Shown: piece after piece, positions 1-7,428 of the stretch
Layout: each line of letters starts with the position of its first letter
How positions within the stretch are numbered: position 1 is the stretch's first letter
IMG/VR virus record: IMGVR_UViG_3300042090_001335
Coordinates: 1-22,518 of that record
DNA from: a virus
Length of the DNA: 22,518 nt
Reading direction: 5' to 3' (one strand)
Translations under genes and position numbers: made by a program
Notes under the pieces: generated by a model
Databases searched by the model: none
The model's input: the letters and a program-made list of their open reading frames with translations, nothing else
Told to the model about the DNA's origin: nothing

Positions 1-2
1 CA

Positions 3-95
3 ACGACGGCCGATGCTTCACAAGCTGCCGCGGCAGCCGCCGACGCTGCTCAAGCCGCAGCCCTGGCCGCAACGCCTGCACCAGCCGCGCAATAA
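3..95 (+). CDS. C-terminal end of an Ala-rich protein (5' end outside window)
   Basis: An open frame runs from the window edge to a TAA at 93-95. The 30 visible residues are mostly alanine with a few Gln, Asp, Pro and Thr, ending A-P-A-A-Q. This looks like a low-complexity C-terminal tail. The stop lies 16 nt before a strong terminator, which fits the last gene of a rightward unit. Nothing catalytic is visible and no family can be named. The Ala-rich character recalls the tail of the o-spanin-like lipoprotein at 10473-10880, but composition alone does not show homology. Confidence 0.6.
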   Translation, partial: TTADASQAAAAAADAAQAAALAATPAPAAQ

Positions 96-111
96 GCATC
101 ATGTAGTGTAG

Positions 112-135
112 AAAAGGACCTCTCGGGGTCCTTTT
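112..135 (+). terminator. Rho-independent terminator
   Basis: A perfect 9-bp stem (AAAAGGACC at 112-120 with GGTCCTTTT at 127-135) closes a 6-nt loop. The right arm supplies the T-run. It follows the stop codon at 95 and precedes the late promoter at 172, so it separates the upstream unit from the five-gene late operon. Confidence 0.85.
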
Positions 136-171
136 CGTGCTTCTGTTCTGTGCAGTGAATAACCTGCCATC

Positions 172-179
172 TATAAATA
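172..179 (+). promoter_or_regulatory. T4-type late promoter (TATAAATA)
   Basis: This is an exact match to the T4 late promoter octamer TATAAATA. In T4 it spans about -13 to -6 and is read by the gp55 late sigma factor. Transcription would begin near 185. That leaves a leader of about 20 nt with an AGG at 196-198 and ATG at 206. The GTG at 137 lies upstream of the expected start site, so it cannot be the start codon of the late message. Confidence 0.8.
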
Positions 180-205
180 CACCGTTGACTCTCGCAGGTA
201 AGTTC

Positions 206-3200
206 ATGCGCACCCTTCTAAGTACGGCTGTACTCATGGAAGCTATCTCGCACATAGAGGATCTGCCTCTACGACAGTTCGTGCGCACTATAGAATCACT
301 TAAGAACAAGATCGTCACCGAGAAGCTGGACGGAGCTAACCTCTGGTTCGGCATCGATGACAAGGGTCTCTTCACGTCACGTGAGGGCAAGTCCGCAAAG
401 GGCACCCGCTTCTACAAGGTCAGCGACTACGCGATGGTCGCAGCCTACAACTCCTTCCGCGCCGCCCACCTTGCCATCGAAAAGGTTGGCCCGACGATTC
501 GCAAGTTCCTAAAGCCGGGTGACACAGTCGAGATTGAAGTTCTCTATGGTCGCCAGCCAAACACGGTAACTTACGGTCACCAGAACAAGAACTTCATCAT
601 CATTCTTCGCGGCGTCAACAACACGCCAAGCGATCGCGTCCAGCAGCTCTCAGACGCCCTCAACAACAAGCAAGTGGCAGTCGATTCAACCGTCATCAGT
701 TCTCCAGATGGCGACGAGCTGCAGCAAAATCAAGAAAAGTTCATTTGGGAATTTACCAAGGTCGAACCAATCCCGGGTCAAAATATCAACACGAAGGAAG
801 CGATGGCGCTTCTTGAGCGCCTTAAGCAGTACGCTGACGAAAAGAACGAAGCTTTCCCTGATCTTACGAACGACCAAGTTGCTGAGCTTAACCTCACCTC
901 CCTTCCAAAGGAACAGAGGGACGAGGCGAAGCAAGAACGTGAGAGAGTCAACGCCTACATCATGAACGAGTTCAAGGTTCCCATCAAGGAACTTCTGCTC
1001 AGCAACTTCGTTCGTAAGATCAAACCTTTTCTGCAAGACGAGACCGTCGAACCATCCGAGGATATCGGGGTTGAAGGGGTTGTCGTTCGCGACCCAGTAA
1101 CCGGAAGCCAGACGAAGATCGTCGACAAGGATGTCTTCACCGCCATCAACGCGTTCAACGCGGCGGTTCGCACTAGCATCTCCGGACTGGTACGAACAGC
1201 AGATGAGGGCGCGCCGGTAGAAGCAAAGGGCGGCGTCTTTGGTAAGGCAAAGATCGACATTGCCAACGTTCTTGGCATGCCAGATCTCGCGGTGTCTTCC
1301 TCAGGGAAGCGCACCATCAAAAAGTTCGTGAAGTCCGATCCACAGTCTACCGCGGTGGCGCTCGCGAAGGCAATGAATCTTCAAAGCCTACCCGCAGCTC
1401 GCACCAAGATCTCGAGCATCCTTAAGAACGCTCTCACGGAGATCAACGGACTATTGGGTTCCTTCAAGAAGGAAGCGGGCGAGTTCAAGCTGACGCTGAA
1501 AACTGGCAAGGAAATCGGAATCACTCCCGAAGTTATGAAGCGGACGCTGACCGCTTTCGCTGAAACAAAGAAAGAAATCGCTGAGATCAACGACAAGGTT
1601 CTGCACAGTCGAACAGCATCCGAACTGGTGCTCGCGCTTTATGGCAGAACAATCAACTCGCTGTTCAGCGAAGGAGAAAAAGACGTGAATGAATCATACA
1701 GCTTCATCAAGAGTATCTCCGAAGCCGGGGGCGGCGGAGGTGGAGGCGGCGCTGGAGGTGGTGGAGGCGCTGCCGGCGGAGCAGGTGGTGCAGGTGGTGC
1801 AAGTGGTGGAGCTGCGGCTGGTGGCGGAGCGGCTGTTTCGGCTGGTCCTTCCGGTGGAACGACTACAGCGGGCGCGATTGCTTCATACGCTGGTAAGCTC
1901 GGCATGCCGAGCGGTAAGGAAGCCAAGATGGCTGACCCAAGCAAGAACCTCAAGCAGCCTACCGCTAAGGGTACTGGCGCGAAGGCTGGGTCATTTACCG
2001 CAGTCGCGAAGAACCGAGTAGTGATGAAGAAGATTCGCAACTTCGTCAAGCCACGTAAGTTCGAACCACCAAAGCCAGAAGTTTCGGCGGTTGGTGCAGG
2101 CGCTATCACTCCATACAAGCACAAGAAGCTTCCGCTCATCGCTCAGCTCGAGCACGCGGCGCAAGTTAAGGAAGACTGGGCTCACCTATCTGACATGAAG
2201 TTTGCAACTGACGTTGATCAATCCGCGCAGGCAAATGCCGATGTCGAGTTCAAGCAGCTCCGCAACAACGTGAACAGCATTGGCGACAATGTTACCCCTC
2301 TCGACGTAGATCGTTATCTCGACAAGGCGCATGAGCTTAACGACGAAGTCGACAGCGTTTGCTTTGGCATGGAGATGGATGACGGCAGTGTTGTTAAGGT
2401 CTTCGTTAATGCTACGCAAGCAGATGACTTTGAGAAGGCCCTTGCTGACATGCTAGGCACTGAGGGTCAAGTCGAAGACGTTATCAATGACCTTGCAAAC
2501 CGCTTCGACATCATCGACGTTGAGTGGCCTGGCTCTGGGCAGCCAGCGATGACCGACATGGAGACGACACCGGTTGGTGCGCCAGATGGTGAGAACGCCC
2601 TTGACGGTGAGAACATCGATCTAGGAACAGAAACTACAGGTGAGCAGCCAAGCGACGAAATGCCTGGTGAGGTTGGCGCTAACGAACCGGTTCCAGCTGA
2701 CGGGGAAGATACTCCGCCGGCAGACGATGTAGAGCAGCCAACAGACGATGGAGTTATTCCATCGGGTGAAGATAGTGGTGCTGAAGGAGAGAGCGGCGCA
2801 GAAGATGAAGGATCCGGAGAAGATACTGGGGCAGAAGAACCCGCATCCGATTCTTCCGAAGAGCGCGACGAATTCGGCCAGATCATCAAGAAGAAGCCAA
2901 AGAAAAAGAAGGCTAAGAAGGCCGAAGAACCAGCAGAAGAGGAACCGAAGGTCGAGGAAAGCGTTACGCTTACCGAAGACATTCGCCAGGCAAACAAGGT
3001 TATCCTCCGCCTGCTCGAGACTCTTGGCTTCAATCCAAAGCTGAACCGTTCCATCGAGCTTCAGATGGCGCGTCCTCAGGTTCGCCTGAAGATGCTGCAG
3101 CTTGGCTCATCCTCATCGATCCAAACGCGCCTACAGATTTTGACCGACTTGATCGCCGCTCGCGTCGAACACGTTAAGACTCCGCGCTCGAACACGCAGC

Positions 3201-3565
3201 CACTTCCAAAGATCATGAAGGAATCTCTGCTCAAGAATGTTGTTGCTGAAGAAGCTGTAGAAGGCAAATGGGTTTTCGGTGATGTCGCTTCGCGCGGCTT
3301 CATGATGAAGACCGTAGGTCTAAACATCCGAGTTCCAGACTCTGAGGTTGCAAAGATCCACACCGGCCTTGGTGGTAAGAAGGCGTTCTCAATTCTCGGT
3401 AAGGATGATAAGTTCTACACCTTCACACCAGCTCAAAAGGGCTGGGTGATCACGAAGCAGGATTCAGCTCGTGGTGGTGACAAGGAACAACCGGATGGAG
3501 TGCTGCTTGACGGAGATCAGCTCGTCAAGGTTCGCGACATGCTCATGGTAAAATTTAAGGACTAA
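206..3565 (+). CDS. Giant protein with RNA-ligase-like nucleotidyltransferase domain plus Gly-rich and acidic linkers
   Basis: A 1119-aa multidomain protein. Residues 38-62 hold a nucleotidyltransferase motif I (E-K40-L-D-G43-A-N) and a motif-Ia-like R59-E-G. Residues 109-116 are motif-III-like (E-I-E-V-L-Y-G-R), 290-297 motif-IV-like (E-G-V-V-V-R-D-P), and K304/K308 motif-V-like. This order matches the Rnl2-type RNA ligase/DNA ligase fold, with a longer III-IV spacing than in T4 Rnl2. Then come a Gly/Ala-rich tract (about 508-551), a middle domain, a long Asp/Glu/Gly/Pro tract (about 776-890), a Lys cluster (about 895-910) and a C-terminal domain of about 100 aa. Start 206 is chosen because the late promoter and SD lie just upstream; 236 (MEAISH...) is an alternative. 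It is first in a late operon, 2 nt before the nuclease gene. The ligase-like fold is fairly sure; ligase activity is not. A virion role would also fit late expression. Confidence 0.75.
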   Translation: MRTLLSTAVLMEAISHIEDLPLRQFVRTIESLKNKIVTEKLDGANLWFGIDDKGLFTSREGKSAKGTRFYKVSDYAMVAAYNSFRAAHLAIEKVGPTIRKFLKPGDTVEIEVLYGRQPNTVTYGHQNKNFIIILRGVNNTPSDRVQQLSDALNNKQVAVDSTVISSPDGDELQQNQEKFIWEFTKVEPIPGQNINTKEAMALLERLKQYADEKNEAFPDLTNDQVAELNLTSLPKEQRDEAKQERERVNAYIMNEFKVPIKELLLSNFVRKIKPFLQDETVEPSEDIGVEGVVVRDPVTGSQTKIVDKDVFTAINAFNAAVRTSISGLVRTADEGAPVEAKGGVFGKAKIDIANVLGMPDLAVSSSGKRTIKKFVKSDPQSTAVALAKAMNLQSLPAARTKISSILKNALTEINGLLGSFKKEAGEFKLTLKTGKEIGITPEVMKRTLTAFAETKKEIAEINDKVLHSRTASELVLALYGRTINSLFSEGEKDVNESYSFIKSISEAGGGGGGGGAGGGGGAAGGAGGAGGASGGAAAGGGAAVSAGPSGGTTTAGAIASYAGKLGMPSGKEAKMADPSKNLKQPTAKGTGAKAGSFTAVAKNRVVMKKIRNFVKPRKFEPPKPEVSAVGAGAITPYKHKKLPLIAQLEHAAQVKEDWAHLSDMKFATDVDQSAQANADVEFKQLRNNVNSIGDNVTPLDVDRYLDKAHELNDEVDSVCFGMEMDDGSVVKVFVNATQADDFEKALADMLGTEGQVEDVINDLANRFDIIDVEWPGSGQPAMTDMETTPVGAPDGENALDGENIDLGTETTGEQPSDEMPGEVGANEPVPADGEDTPPADDVEQPTDDGVIPSGEDSGAEGESGAEDEGSGEDTGAEEPASDSSEERDEFGQIIKKKPKKKKAKKAEEPAEEEPKVEESVTLTEDIRQANKVILRLLETLGFNPKLNRSIELQMARPQVRLKMLQLGSSSSIQTRLQILTDLIAARVEHVKTPRSNTQPLPKIMKESLLKNVVAEEAVEGKWVFGDVASRGFMMKTVGLNIRVPDSEVAKIHTGLGGKKAFSILGKDDKFYTFTPAQKGWVITKQDSARGGDKEQPDGVLLDGDQLVKVRDMLMVKFKD
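1727..1857 (+). repeat. Gly/Ala-rich low-complexity tract inside the giant protein
   Basis: Repeated GGN and GCN codons encode runs of up to eight glycines followed by GGA/GGAG-type units, about 44 residues in all. It most likely acts as a flexible linker between the N-terminal ligase-like part and the middle domain. The complement gives a long Pro/Ala-rich antisense frame that is only a by-product of this tract. Confidence 0.8.
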
Positions 3566-3567
3566 CG

Positions 3568-4236
3568 GTGAAATTCAACTACCCACACCTGGAGACAGTT
3601 CCTGTAGATGGCATGCGTTTCTACGAAACGCCTGAAGGAAAGTTCTACCCGTCGATTACGACGGTGCTGGGTGGTACCATGTCCAAGGAAAAGGAAGCCT
3701 CGCTCAAGTCGTGGCAGAACTCCCTTGGCATGACGAAGGCGATGCAGGTAACGCAAGACGCGGCTGATCATGGCACCGCGGTTCACCTAATGATCGAGCG
3801 CTTCCTCAAGGGAGAGCAGATTGATCAGGGGGAGAAGTTCGACTCAAAGCGAGTCAGCGCGTTTAACGCGCTCAAGACGGCGCTGAAGAAGATCGATGAG
3901 GTGTGGTGCCAAGAAGCGGCGCTCTACTCTGACATCATCGAGGTAGCTGGTCGCTGTGATTGCGTTGGTGTTTACAAGGGTGTTCCATCGATCATCGACT
4001 TTAAGACCTCGATGTCGATAAAGAACAATGAGCGGGTTGAGGACTACCGTCTTCAGCTCTGCGCCTACGCGATCATGCACAATGAAATGTTCGGAACGGA
4101 AATCACCAACGGCGTGATCATCATGTCATCTGATGGTGGGTTCCCGCAAGTATTCAACGTAGACCTTCTGGAATACGTCGATAAGCTGATGGTTCGTGTT
4201 GATCAGTTCTACCAGAAACTTTCATCATCCTTGTAA
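3568..4236 (+). CDS. PD-(D/E)XK superfamily nuclease (RecB/Cas4-like)
   Basis: A 222-aa protein with the full set of RecB/Cas4-type exonuclease marks: H68-G-T-x-x-H73, E116, A-G-R-C-D131, I-D144-F-K146-T, and Q163-x-x-x-Y167 (motif QxxxY). These place it in the PD-(D/E)XK superfamily, with D131, D144 and K146 as the expected metal-binding/catalytic residues. Related phage proteins are usually annotated as exonucleases in recombination or DNA processing; which substrate applies here is unknown. It starts with GTG two bases after the stop of the ligase-like gene, with AAGGA at 3557-3561 as SD. Co-transcription from the late promoter suggests a job late in infection, such as genome processing before packaging, rather than early host-DNA breakdown. 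That last point is inference. Confidence 0.85.
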   Translation: MKFNYPHLETVPVDGMRFYETPEGKFYPSITTVLGGTMSKEKEASLKSWQNSLGMTKAMQVTQDAADHGTAVHLMIERFLKGEQIDQGEKFDSKRVSAFNALKTALKKIDEVWCQEAALYSDIIEVAGRCDCVGVYKGVPSIIDFKTSMSIKNNERVEDYRLQLCAYAIMHNEMFGTEITNGVIIMSSDGGFPQVFNVDLLEYVDKLMVRVDQFYQKLSSSL

Positions 4237-4245
4237 GGTGACGCT

Positions 4246-4851
4246 ATGGACTTCGCTCTTCCTCTTCCAGCTTTCAATCTCACGCCGCTACCAGCGATGG
4301 AGCCTACAGTTCCGCCTGAGCTGGAACCGATAAGCCCGCTAGGTGCGCTGCTGGATCCGGCGATGAATAAGATGGCGCAAGCTCCCGTCTGCGAGGACGC
4401 CTCTGTCAGCTTCAAGGACTGCACTCTTGTCTCAGTTGAAGATGGAACGACGACCTTCGACATCGCCTTCAACGTAAGCGTGTATCCTCACTCAGAACCG
4501 GGGATGCCTTCGGGACCCGCAATCTCAGGCGTCGTTTGCCGCCGCATCGTCGTGAACAACTCCGCTCTTGGCTGTGAAGCTAAGGAGAAGGTTGCCACGA
4601 TGAAGACGATTACCGTTGAGGCGGTAGAGCACCCATCAAAGCCAGGATTTGAATACGATCCAGAGCTTAGCGATGAAAAGACCGCCGGCTTCTGCGATGA
4701 ACACGGCGAACAGGTGCATGTGCCACGTCACAAGCTGCCAACTGATCACGCCCAGTACAAGCCACTCAAGAGTGAGCCTGTTAAAGAAGCGGAAGCAACA
4801 AAGCGCTTCCGTGAACTCGCGGGCATCCCACACAAGAGGAATTTCGTATGA
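4246..4851 (+). CDS. Unrecognised protein, Pro-rich N terminus
   Basis: A 201-aa protein, not recognised. The first 45 residues are rich in Pro, Leu and Ala. The middle (about 50-120) alternates like a beta-rich domain and includes several cysteines (C-E-D, D-C-T, V-V-C-R-R, G-C-E). A further segment (about 140-165) has C-D-E-H-G-E and a His/Pro-rich stretch. The C terminus is charged and helical (E-A-T-K-R-F-R-E-L-A-G). Cys and His are unusually frequent, so metal binding is possible but unproven. The SD AAGGTGA at 4235-4241 overlaps the upstream TAA, and the stop overlaps the next start (ATGA). Both place it firmly inside the late operon. Confidence 0.75.
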   Translation: MDFALPLPAFNLTPLPAMEPTVPPELEPISPLGALLDPAMNKMAQAPVCEDASVSFKDCTLVSVEDGTTTFDIAFNVSVYPHSEPGMPSGPAISGVVCRRIVVNNSALGCEAKEKVATMKTITVEAVEHPSKPGFEYDPELSDEKTAGFCDEHGEQVHVPRHKLPTDHAQYKPLKSEPVKEAEATKRFRELAGIPHKRNFV

Positions 4852-5345
4852 TGAACGTGGAAGAGCTGCTCAAGCAGCTTCAGGATCTCGGTGAGAAAAT
4901 CAACTCACTGAAGATGTACGTGCAGGGCGGCGAGTCCGATGTAAAGCCACAAGACACTCCAGTGGAAGTGCCAAAGGCTGAAGTATTTTCCGATGAACCA
5001 GACGCTATCGACCTCGATAAAGAAGAGCCGAAAAAACCAGAAGAGAATAAGCCACAGGATATTTCTGTGCTCAGCTTTAGCCAGCAACTCCCATTCACAA
5101 TTGGCGAAGGTCTTGAGCAAGACGAGCTTCGCGTTTCTGGGGTTCGCTACGAGGGGGATGTCGTGTGCTTCACCCTTAACGACATCCAATACCGCTATCC
5201 GCTTTCAGAAGGCTCACTAATTCGGATCGTGGTTGAGAATGATGGTGGGCAACGTCCTCTCCTAGTCAAGGTTGTTGAGAAGACGGAGAACAGTGAAGCT
5301 CTCTTGGCGTTCAAGATGACGCCAAAGGAAGCGTCGGAGAAATAA
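4848..5345 (+). CDS. Unrecognised acidic protein with N-terminal coiled coil
   Basis: A 165-aa protein of unknown function. Residues 1-25 look like a short amphipathic/coiled-coil helix (V-E-E-L-L-K-Q-L-Q-D-L). Residues 30-70 form an acidic Pro/Glu/Lys linker. Residues 72-160 look like a compact beta domain with alternating hydrophobic strands (V-V-C-F-T-L-N-D-I and L-I-R-I-V-V-E-N). The start overlaps the previous stop (ATGA); a second ATG at 4851 is equally possible. An AGAGGA lies upstream at a workable distance. The next gene starts on the base after its stop, so translation of the trio is probably coupled. Confidence 0.75.
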   Translation: MMNVEELLKQLQDLGEKINSLKMYVQGGESDVKPQDTPVEVPKAEVFSDEPDAIDLDKEEPKKPEENKPQDISVLSFSQQLPFTIGEGLEQDELRVSGVRYEGDVVCFTLNDIQYRYPLSEGSLIRIVVENDGGQRPLLVKVVEKTENSEALLAFKMTPKEASEK

Positions 5346-6071
5346 ATGATCAAGTACCACCGTAACAACATCGTGTTTCGAATCGCGTCGGCAGACGCCA
5401 TCGGCAAGTTCAAGCAGATTCAGGCTCACTCGTTCATGCAGCTTTCCCGCAAGGAGCTTTGCTTTGACGAGAGCGCGCGTGAAGCGGTTCTTCTTGAGTA
5501 TGATCGGCTTTCGCAGTGGATCTTCCGCATCGAAAAGATCTGCATGTACGCAGGCGAGGACAAGGTTTCGGCACAGCTTCGTAACGCCATCCTTGAATCC
5601 TTTCACGACGAGATCGCCGTGATCGAGAGCGTGCTTGAGACTAACACCGAGATTTTCTCTCGTCAGGTGTTTGAGTTCATGCGCACGATACACGGCTACA
5701 GCAATCACATCACCCATGACTTCGTGAAGGCGGAGATGAACTTCCGCACAGATCAGATGTACACCGCGGTCGTGAGCACCATTTCGAATTATCTGCAGCA
5801 CACGCTCATCGCGCTGCACGAGTTCAACAACAACTGCATCACGAAGACTGAAACGCCTTTTGTGTGCCTAACCGACTTTTGCGCTGAGTCTGACACCCGA
5901 TTTGTTGGGCTGTCTAAGCGCGCGATGTTCTTCAAGAGCGCCGGATGTGGTTCCACATTTGTGCTCAAGAACTATTCTAAACCGGAATACTTTGATGAGG
6001 CAAAGGAATATCTTGCCGGACTCGGATTTGCTGTTGAGCCAGAGCCGGAATTAGAATTTGCACGTGTTTGA
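5346..6071 (+). CDS. Unrecognised 241-aa protein, last gene of the late operon
   Basis: Not recognised. Most of the chain (about 10-165) looks helical, with long amphipathic stretches (E-S-F-H-D-E-I-A-V-I-E-S-V-L-E-T). The last 75 residues have more Cys, Phe and Gly and a segment resembling a small alpha/beta domain. No membrane segment or catalytic motif stands out. The ATG follows the upstream TAA directly; the SD (GGAG) lies within the end of the previous gene. The stop TGA at 6069-6071 is two bases before an inverted repeat that spans the next late promoter. Its job is unknown; context says late expression. Confidence 0.75.
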   Translation: MIKYHRNNIVFRIASADAIGKFKQIQAHSFMQLSRKELCFDESAREAVLLEYDRLSQWIFRIEKICMYAGEDKVSAQLRNAILESFHDEIAVIESVLETNTEIFSRQVFEFMRTIHGYSNHITHDFVKAEMNFRTDQMYTAVVSTISNYLQHTLIALHEFNNNCITKTETPFVCLTDFCAESDTRFVGLSKRAMFFKSAGCGSTFVLKNYSKPEYFDEAKEYLAGLGFAVEPEPELEFARV

Positions 6072-6072
6072 G

Positions 6073-6109
6073 ATCCCATCGGATAAATATCGGTAGGAGA
6101 GAATGGGAT
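6073..6109 (+). promoter_or_regulatory. Inverted repeat spanning late promoter and next to the RBS
   Basis: ATCCCAT (6073-6079) is perfectly complementary to ATGGGAT (6103-6109), and the late promoter lies in the 23-nt loop. In a read-through transcript from the upstream operon the right arm, including GGGA just before ATG 6114, would be paired. A transcript starting at the late promoter lacks the left arm and leaves the RBS free. T4 genes such as e and soc are known to use this layout to block translation of early transcripts. Applying it here is inference. Confidence 0.5.
6082..6089 (+). promoter_or_regulatory. T4-type late promoter (GATAAATA)
   Basis: It matches TATAAATA at seven of eight positions. 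It sits between the stop of the upstream gene (6071) and ATG 6114, with an expected start site near 6095. AGGAGAG (6095-6101) and GGGA (6105-6108) are the candidate SD elements. Confidence 0.65.
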
Positions 6110-6113
6110 AAAC

Positions 6114-6689
6114 ATGGACGTCATTTTTGATCTGCTAAAAGAGCTCAGCACCGGAATCGGCCCGACGCAGTACTTGATTATTGTTTTGCTAATCGTCGTC
6201 GCGTCATTCTACCTAGCTCGCTATCTCGCTCGTAATTCCCGCAAGAAGGGTGGTAGTGGATTTGTGCGCTTCTTTCTGGGTAATGGCGAGAGCGACGATG
6301 CCTCGGCAGACATCGTCAAGGAAGTACGCGCTAAGCTTGAAAGCATCCACGAAGAAATTGAAGAGCACGCCACCAAGATTGCCGAGCTGTGCGAGGCAAA
6401 TAACCGCGAGCTCGTTGAAATTCGCCAAGACCTCAAGCTTCACCAGCTAGGCGATGCGCAGGCGTTTGAAGTACTGCGCGAGAACTTCACTCGCATCAGC
6501 GAGGCGCTTACCCGTCTCACAAGTCAAATCGACAAGATTGATGAGTTTACGCGAGCTGCTATCCCAGAATTTCGGGCGTACCACAAGGACATTAGTAACG
6601 ACCTTAGCGACCTGAGCCGTGACGTGGCGCTGGTTGAGCGAAGCATTCAGGTTCAGCTCAACAGCATCAACGCCGTCAAGCTTCGCTAA
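6114..6689 (+). CDS. Membrane-anchored coiled-coil protein of unknown function
   Basis: A 191-aa protein. Residues 19-38 form one clear membrane segment (L-I-I-V-L-L-I-V-V-A-S-F-Y-L), followed by a basic patch (R40-N-S-R-K-K). By the positive-inside rule this puts the long C-terminal part in the cytoplasm. Residues 60-191 are almost all heptad-like helix (I-H-E-E-I-E-E-H-A-T-K-I-A-E-L), so an extended coiled coil is likely. It has its own late promoter and a probable RBS-occluding hairpin upstream. A T4-like holin is unlikely because the predicted topology is opposite; an i-spanin is unlikely because a better spanin pair lies at 10473-11305. No family recognised. Confidence 0.75.
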   Translation: MDVIFDLLKELSTGIGPTQYLIIVLLIVVASFYLARYLARNSRKKGGSGFVRFFLGNGESDDASADIVKEVRAKLESIHEEIEEHATKIAELCEANNRELVEIRQDLKLHQLGDAQAFEVLRENFTRISEALTRLTSQIDKIDEFTRAAIPEFRAYHKDISNDLSDLSRDVALVERSIQVQLNSINAVKLR

Positions 6690-6691
6690 CC

Positions 6692-6699
6692 CATAAATA
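6692..6699 (+). promoter_or_regulatory. T4-type late promoter (CATAAATA)
   Basis: Seven of eight positions match TATAAATA, three bases after the stop of the coiled-coil gene. The expected start is near 6705; AGAGG at 6716-6720 is the SD for ATG 6731. A small hairpin (GGCT-TGT-AGCC, 6719-6729) lies between SD and start and may shorten the effective spacing. Confidence 0.7.
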
Positions 6700-6730
6700 C
6701 CTAAACGAATATCACAGAGGCTTGTAGCCC

Positions 6731-7369
6731 ATGCACAGTCCATTCTTGATTTGCCCTGACTTTCTCTCTCCGCTCCAGTGCGAGCAGATCATCGAGAAGG
6801 TTGGCATCGCAGCCCCTGACGTTGAAGCTGATGGCACCACTCCTAAGAAGATGGAGCGTCACTCGCTGTTGCTCGAGCAAGATATCGCTGAGCGCTTCCG
6901 CCCACTGATTCCTGAGATTGAAGAGCGCTATGACTGCGAGTACCGTGGTCTCGAAAAGCCGCTCTTTCAGTTCTACCCAGAGAATGCCAAGGCGCCGGCT
7001 GAACCACCTGGCTGCGAGAACTCGAAGTACATCCGCAAGAAGTGGGTGATGTACAAGGACGTCGATCTCGTTGGCTTCATCTGGCTCAAGGACTACAACG
7101 AGAGCGTTCCACTGGATCCAAGGCACGAGGTCTTCGGCGGCAAGCTTGAATTTCCCGCCTACAACTTCAGCCTAGTTCCTCAGCGCGGAACTCTGGTGAT
7201 GTTCCCAGCTGGTCCGCACTTTATCACCGTCATCTCGCCCATTATGGTTGGCGATCTCAATCAGATCAAGCTGACCGTAGCCCTCAAGCAGAAGGGTGGG
7301 GGTCGCTGGTTCTATCAGCCGTCCGCATTCCCTGGCACCTGGCAAGAGTGGTTTGAAGGGCAATTCTAG
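6731..7369 (+). CDS. 2OG-Fe(II) oxygenase-fold protein with non-canonical metal site
   Basis: A 212-aa protein. The order of features in residues 105-185 resembles phage prolyl-4-hydroxylase-type dioxygenases. There is a strand with D110-V-D112 where H-x-D is usual, then L-K-D-Y-N, then G-G-K-L-E-F-P (136-142). P-Q-R-G-T-L-V-M-F-P (150-159), the distal histidine H163, and G-D-L-N-Q-I-K180 (where Arg normally binds 2-oxoglutarate) follow. The N terminus (F-L-S-P-L-Q-C-E-Q-I-I) also fits the family. The double-stranded beta-helix fold is likely. Catalysis is uncertain because the first ligand is Asp, not His, and the Arg is replaced by Lys. Late promoter and SD are upstream; it is a single-gene unit. 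Protein modification or a structural role are both possible. Confidence 0.65.
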   Translation: MHSPFLICPDFLSPLQCEQIIEKVGIAAPDVEADGTTPKKMERHSLLLEQDIAERFRPLIPEIEERYDCEYRGLEKPLFQFYPENAKAPAEPPGCENSKYIRKKWVMYKDVDLVGFIWLKDYNESVPLDPRHEVFGGKLEFPAYNFSLVPQRGTLVMFPAGPHFITVISPIMVGDLNQIKLTVALKQKGGGRWFYQPSAFPGTWQEWFEGQF

Positions 7370-7398
7370 TTTACTTTCAACCTGACACGTGCTATAAT
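7370..7398 (+). promoter_or_regulatory. Sigma-70-type promoter with extended -10
   Basis: TTTACT (7370-7375), a 17-bp spacer and a perfect TATAAT (7393-7398), preceded by TG one base upstream (extended -10). It lies between the stop at 7369 and the TTG start at 7429. Unlike its neighbours this gene block therefore looks ready for unmodified host RNA polymerase, so the genes after it are probably early. Confidence 0.75.
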
Positions 7399-7428
7399 GC
7401 TTCACTGACAACCTCACTGGAGCAAGCC

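Noticed and set aside
137-205. Upstream GTG start for the giant ligase-like protein
   Set aside because: It lies before the late promoter at 172-179 and overlaps it, so it would not be on the late transcript. ATG 206 has its own SD.
1639-2139. 166-aa Pro/Ala-rich frame on the minus strand
   Set aside because: It is the complement of the Gly-rich and neighbouring coding sequence of the giant gene; no SD and no independent protein signal.
5262-5819. 185-aa frame on the minus strand
   Set aside because: It lies entirely antisense to two coupled genes of the late operon, with no SD or promoter.
6114-6689. Holin call for the membrane-anchored coiled-coil protein
   Set aside because: The basic residues after the TM predict a cytoplasmic C-terminal domain, unlike T4 holin, and it is unlinked to the lysis genes.
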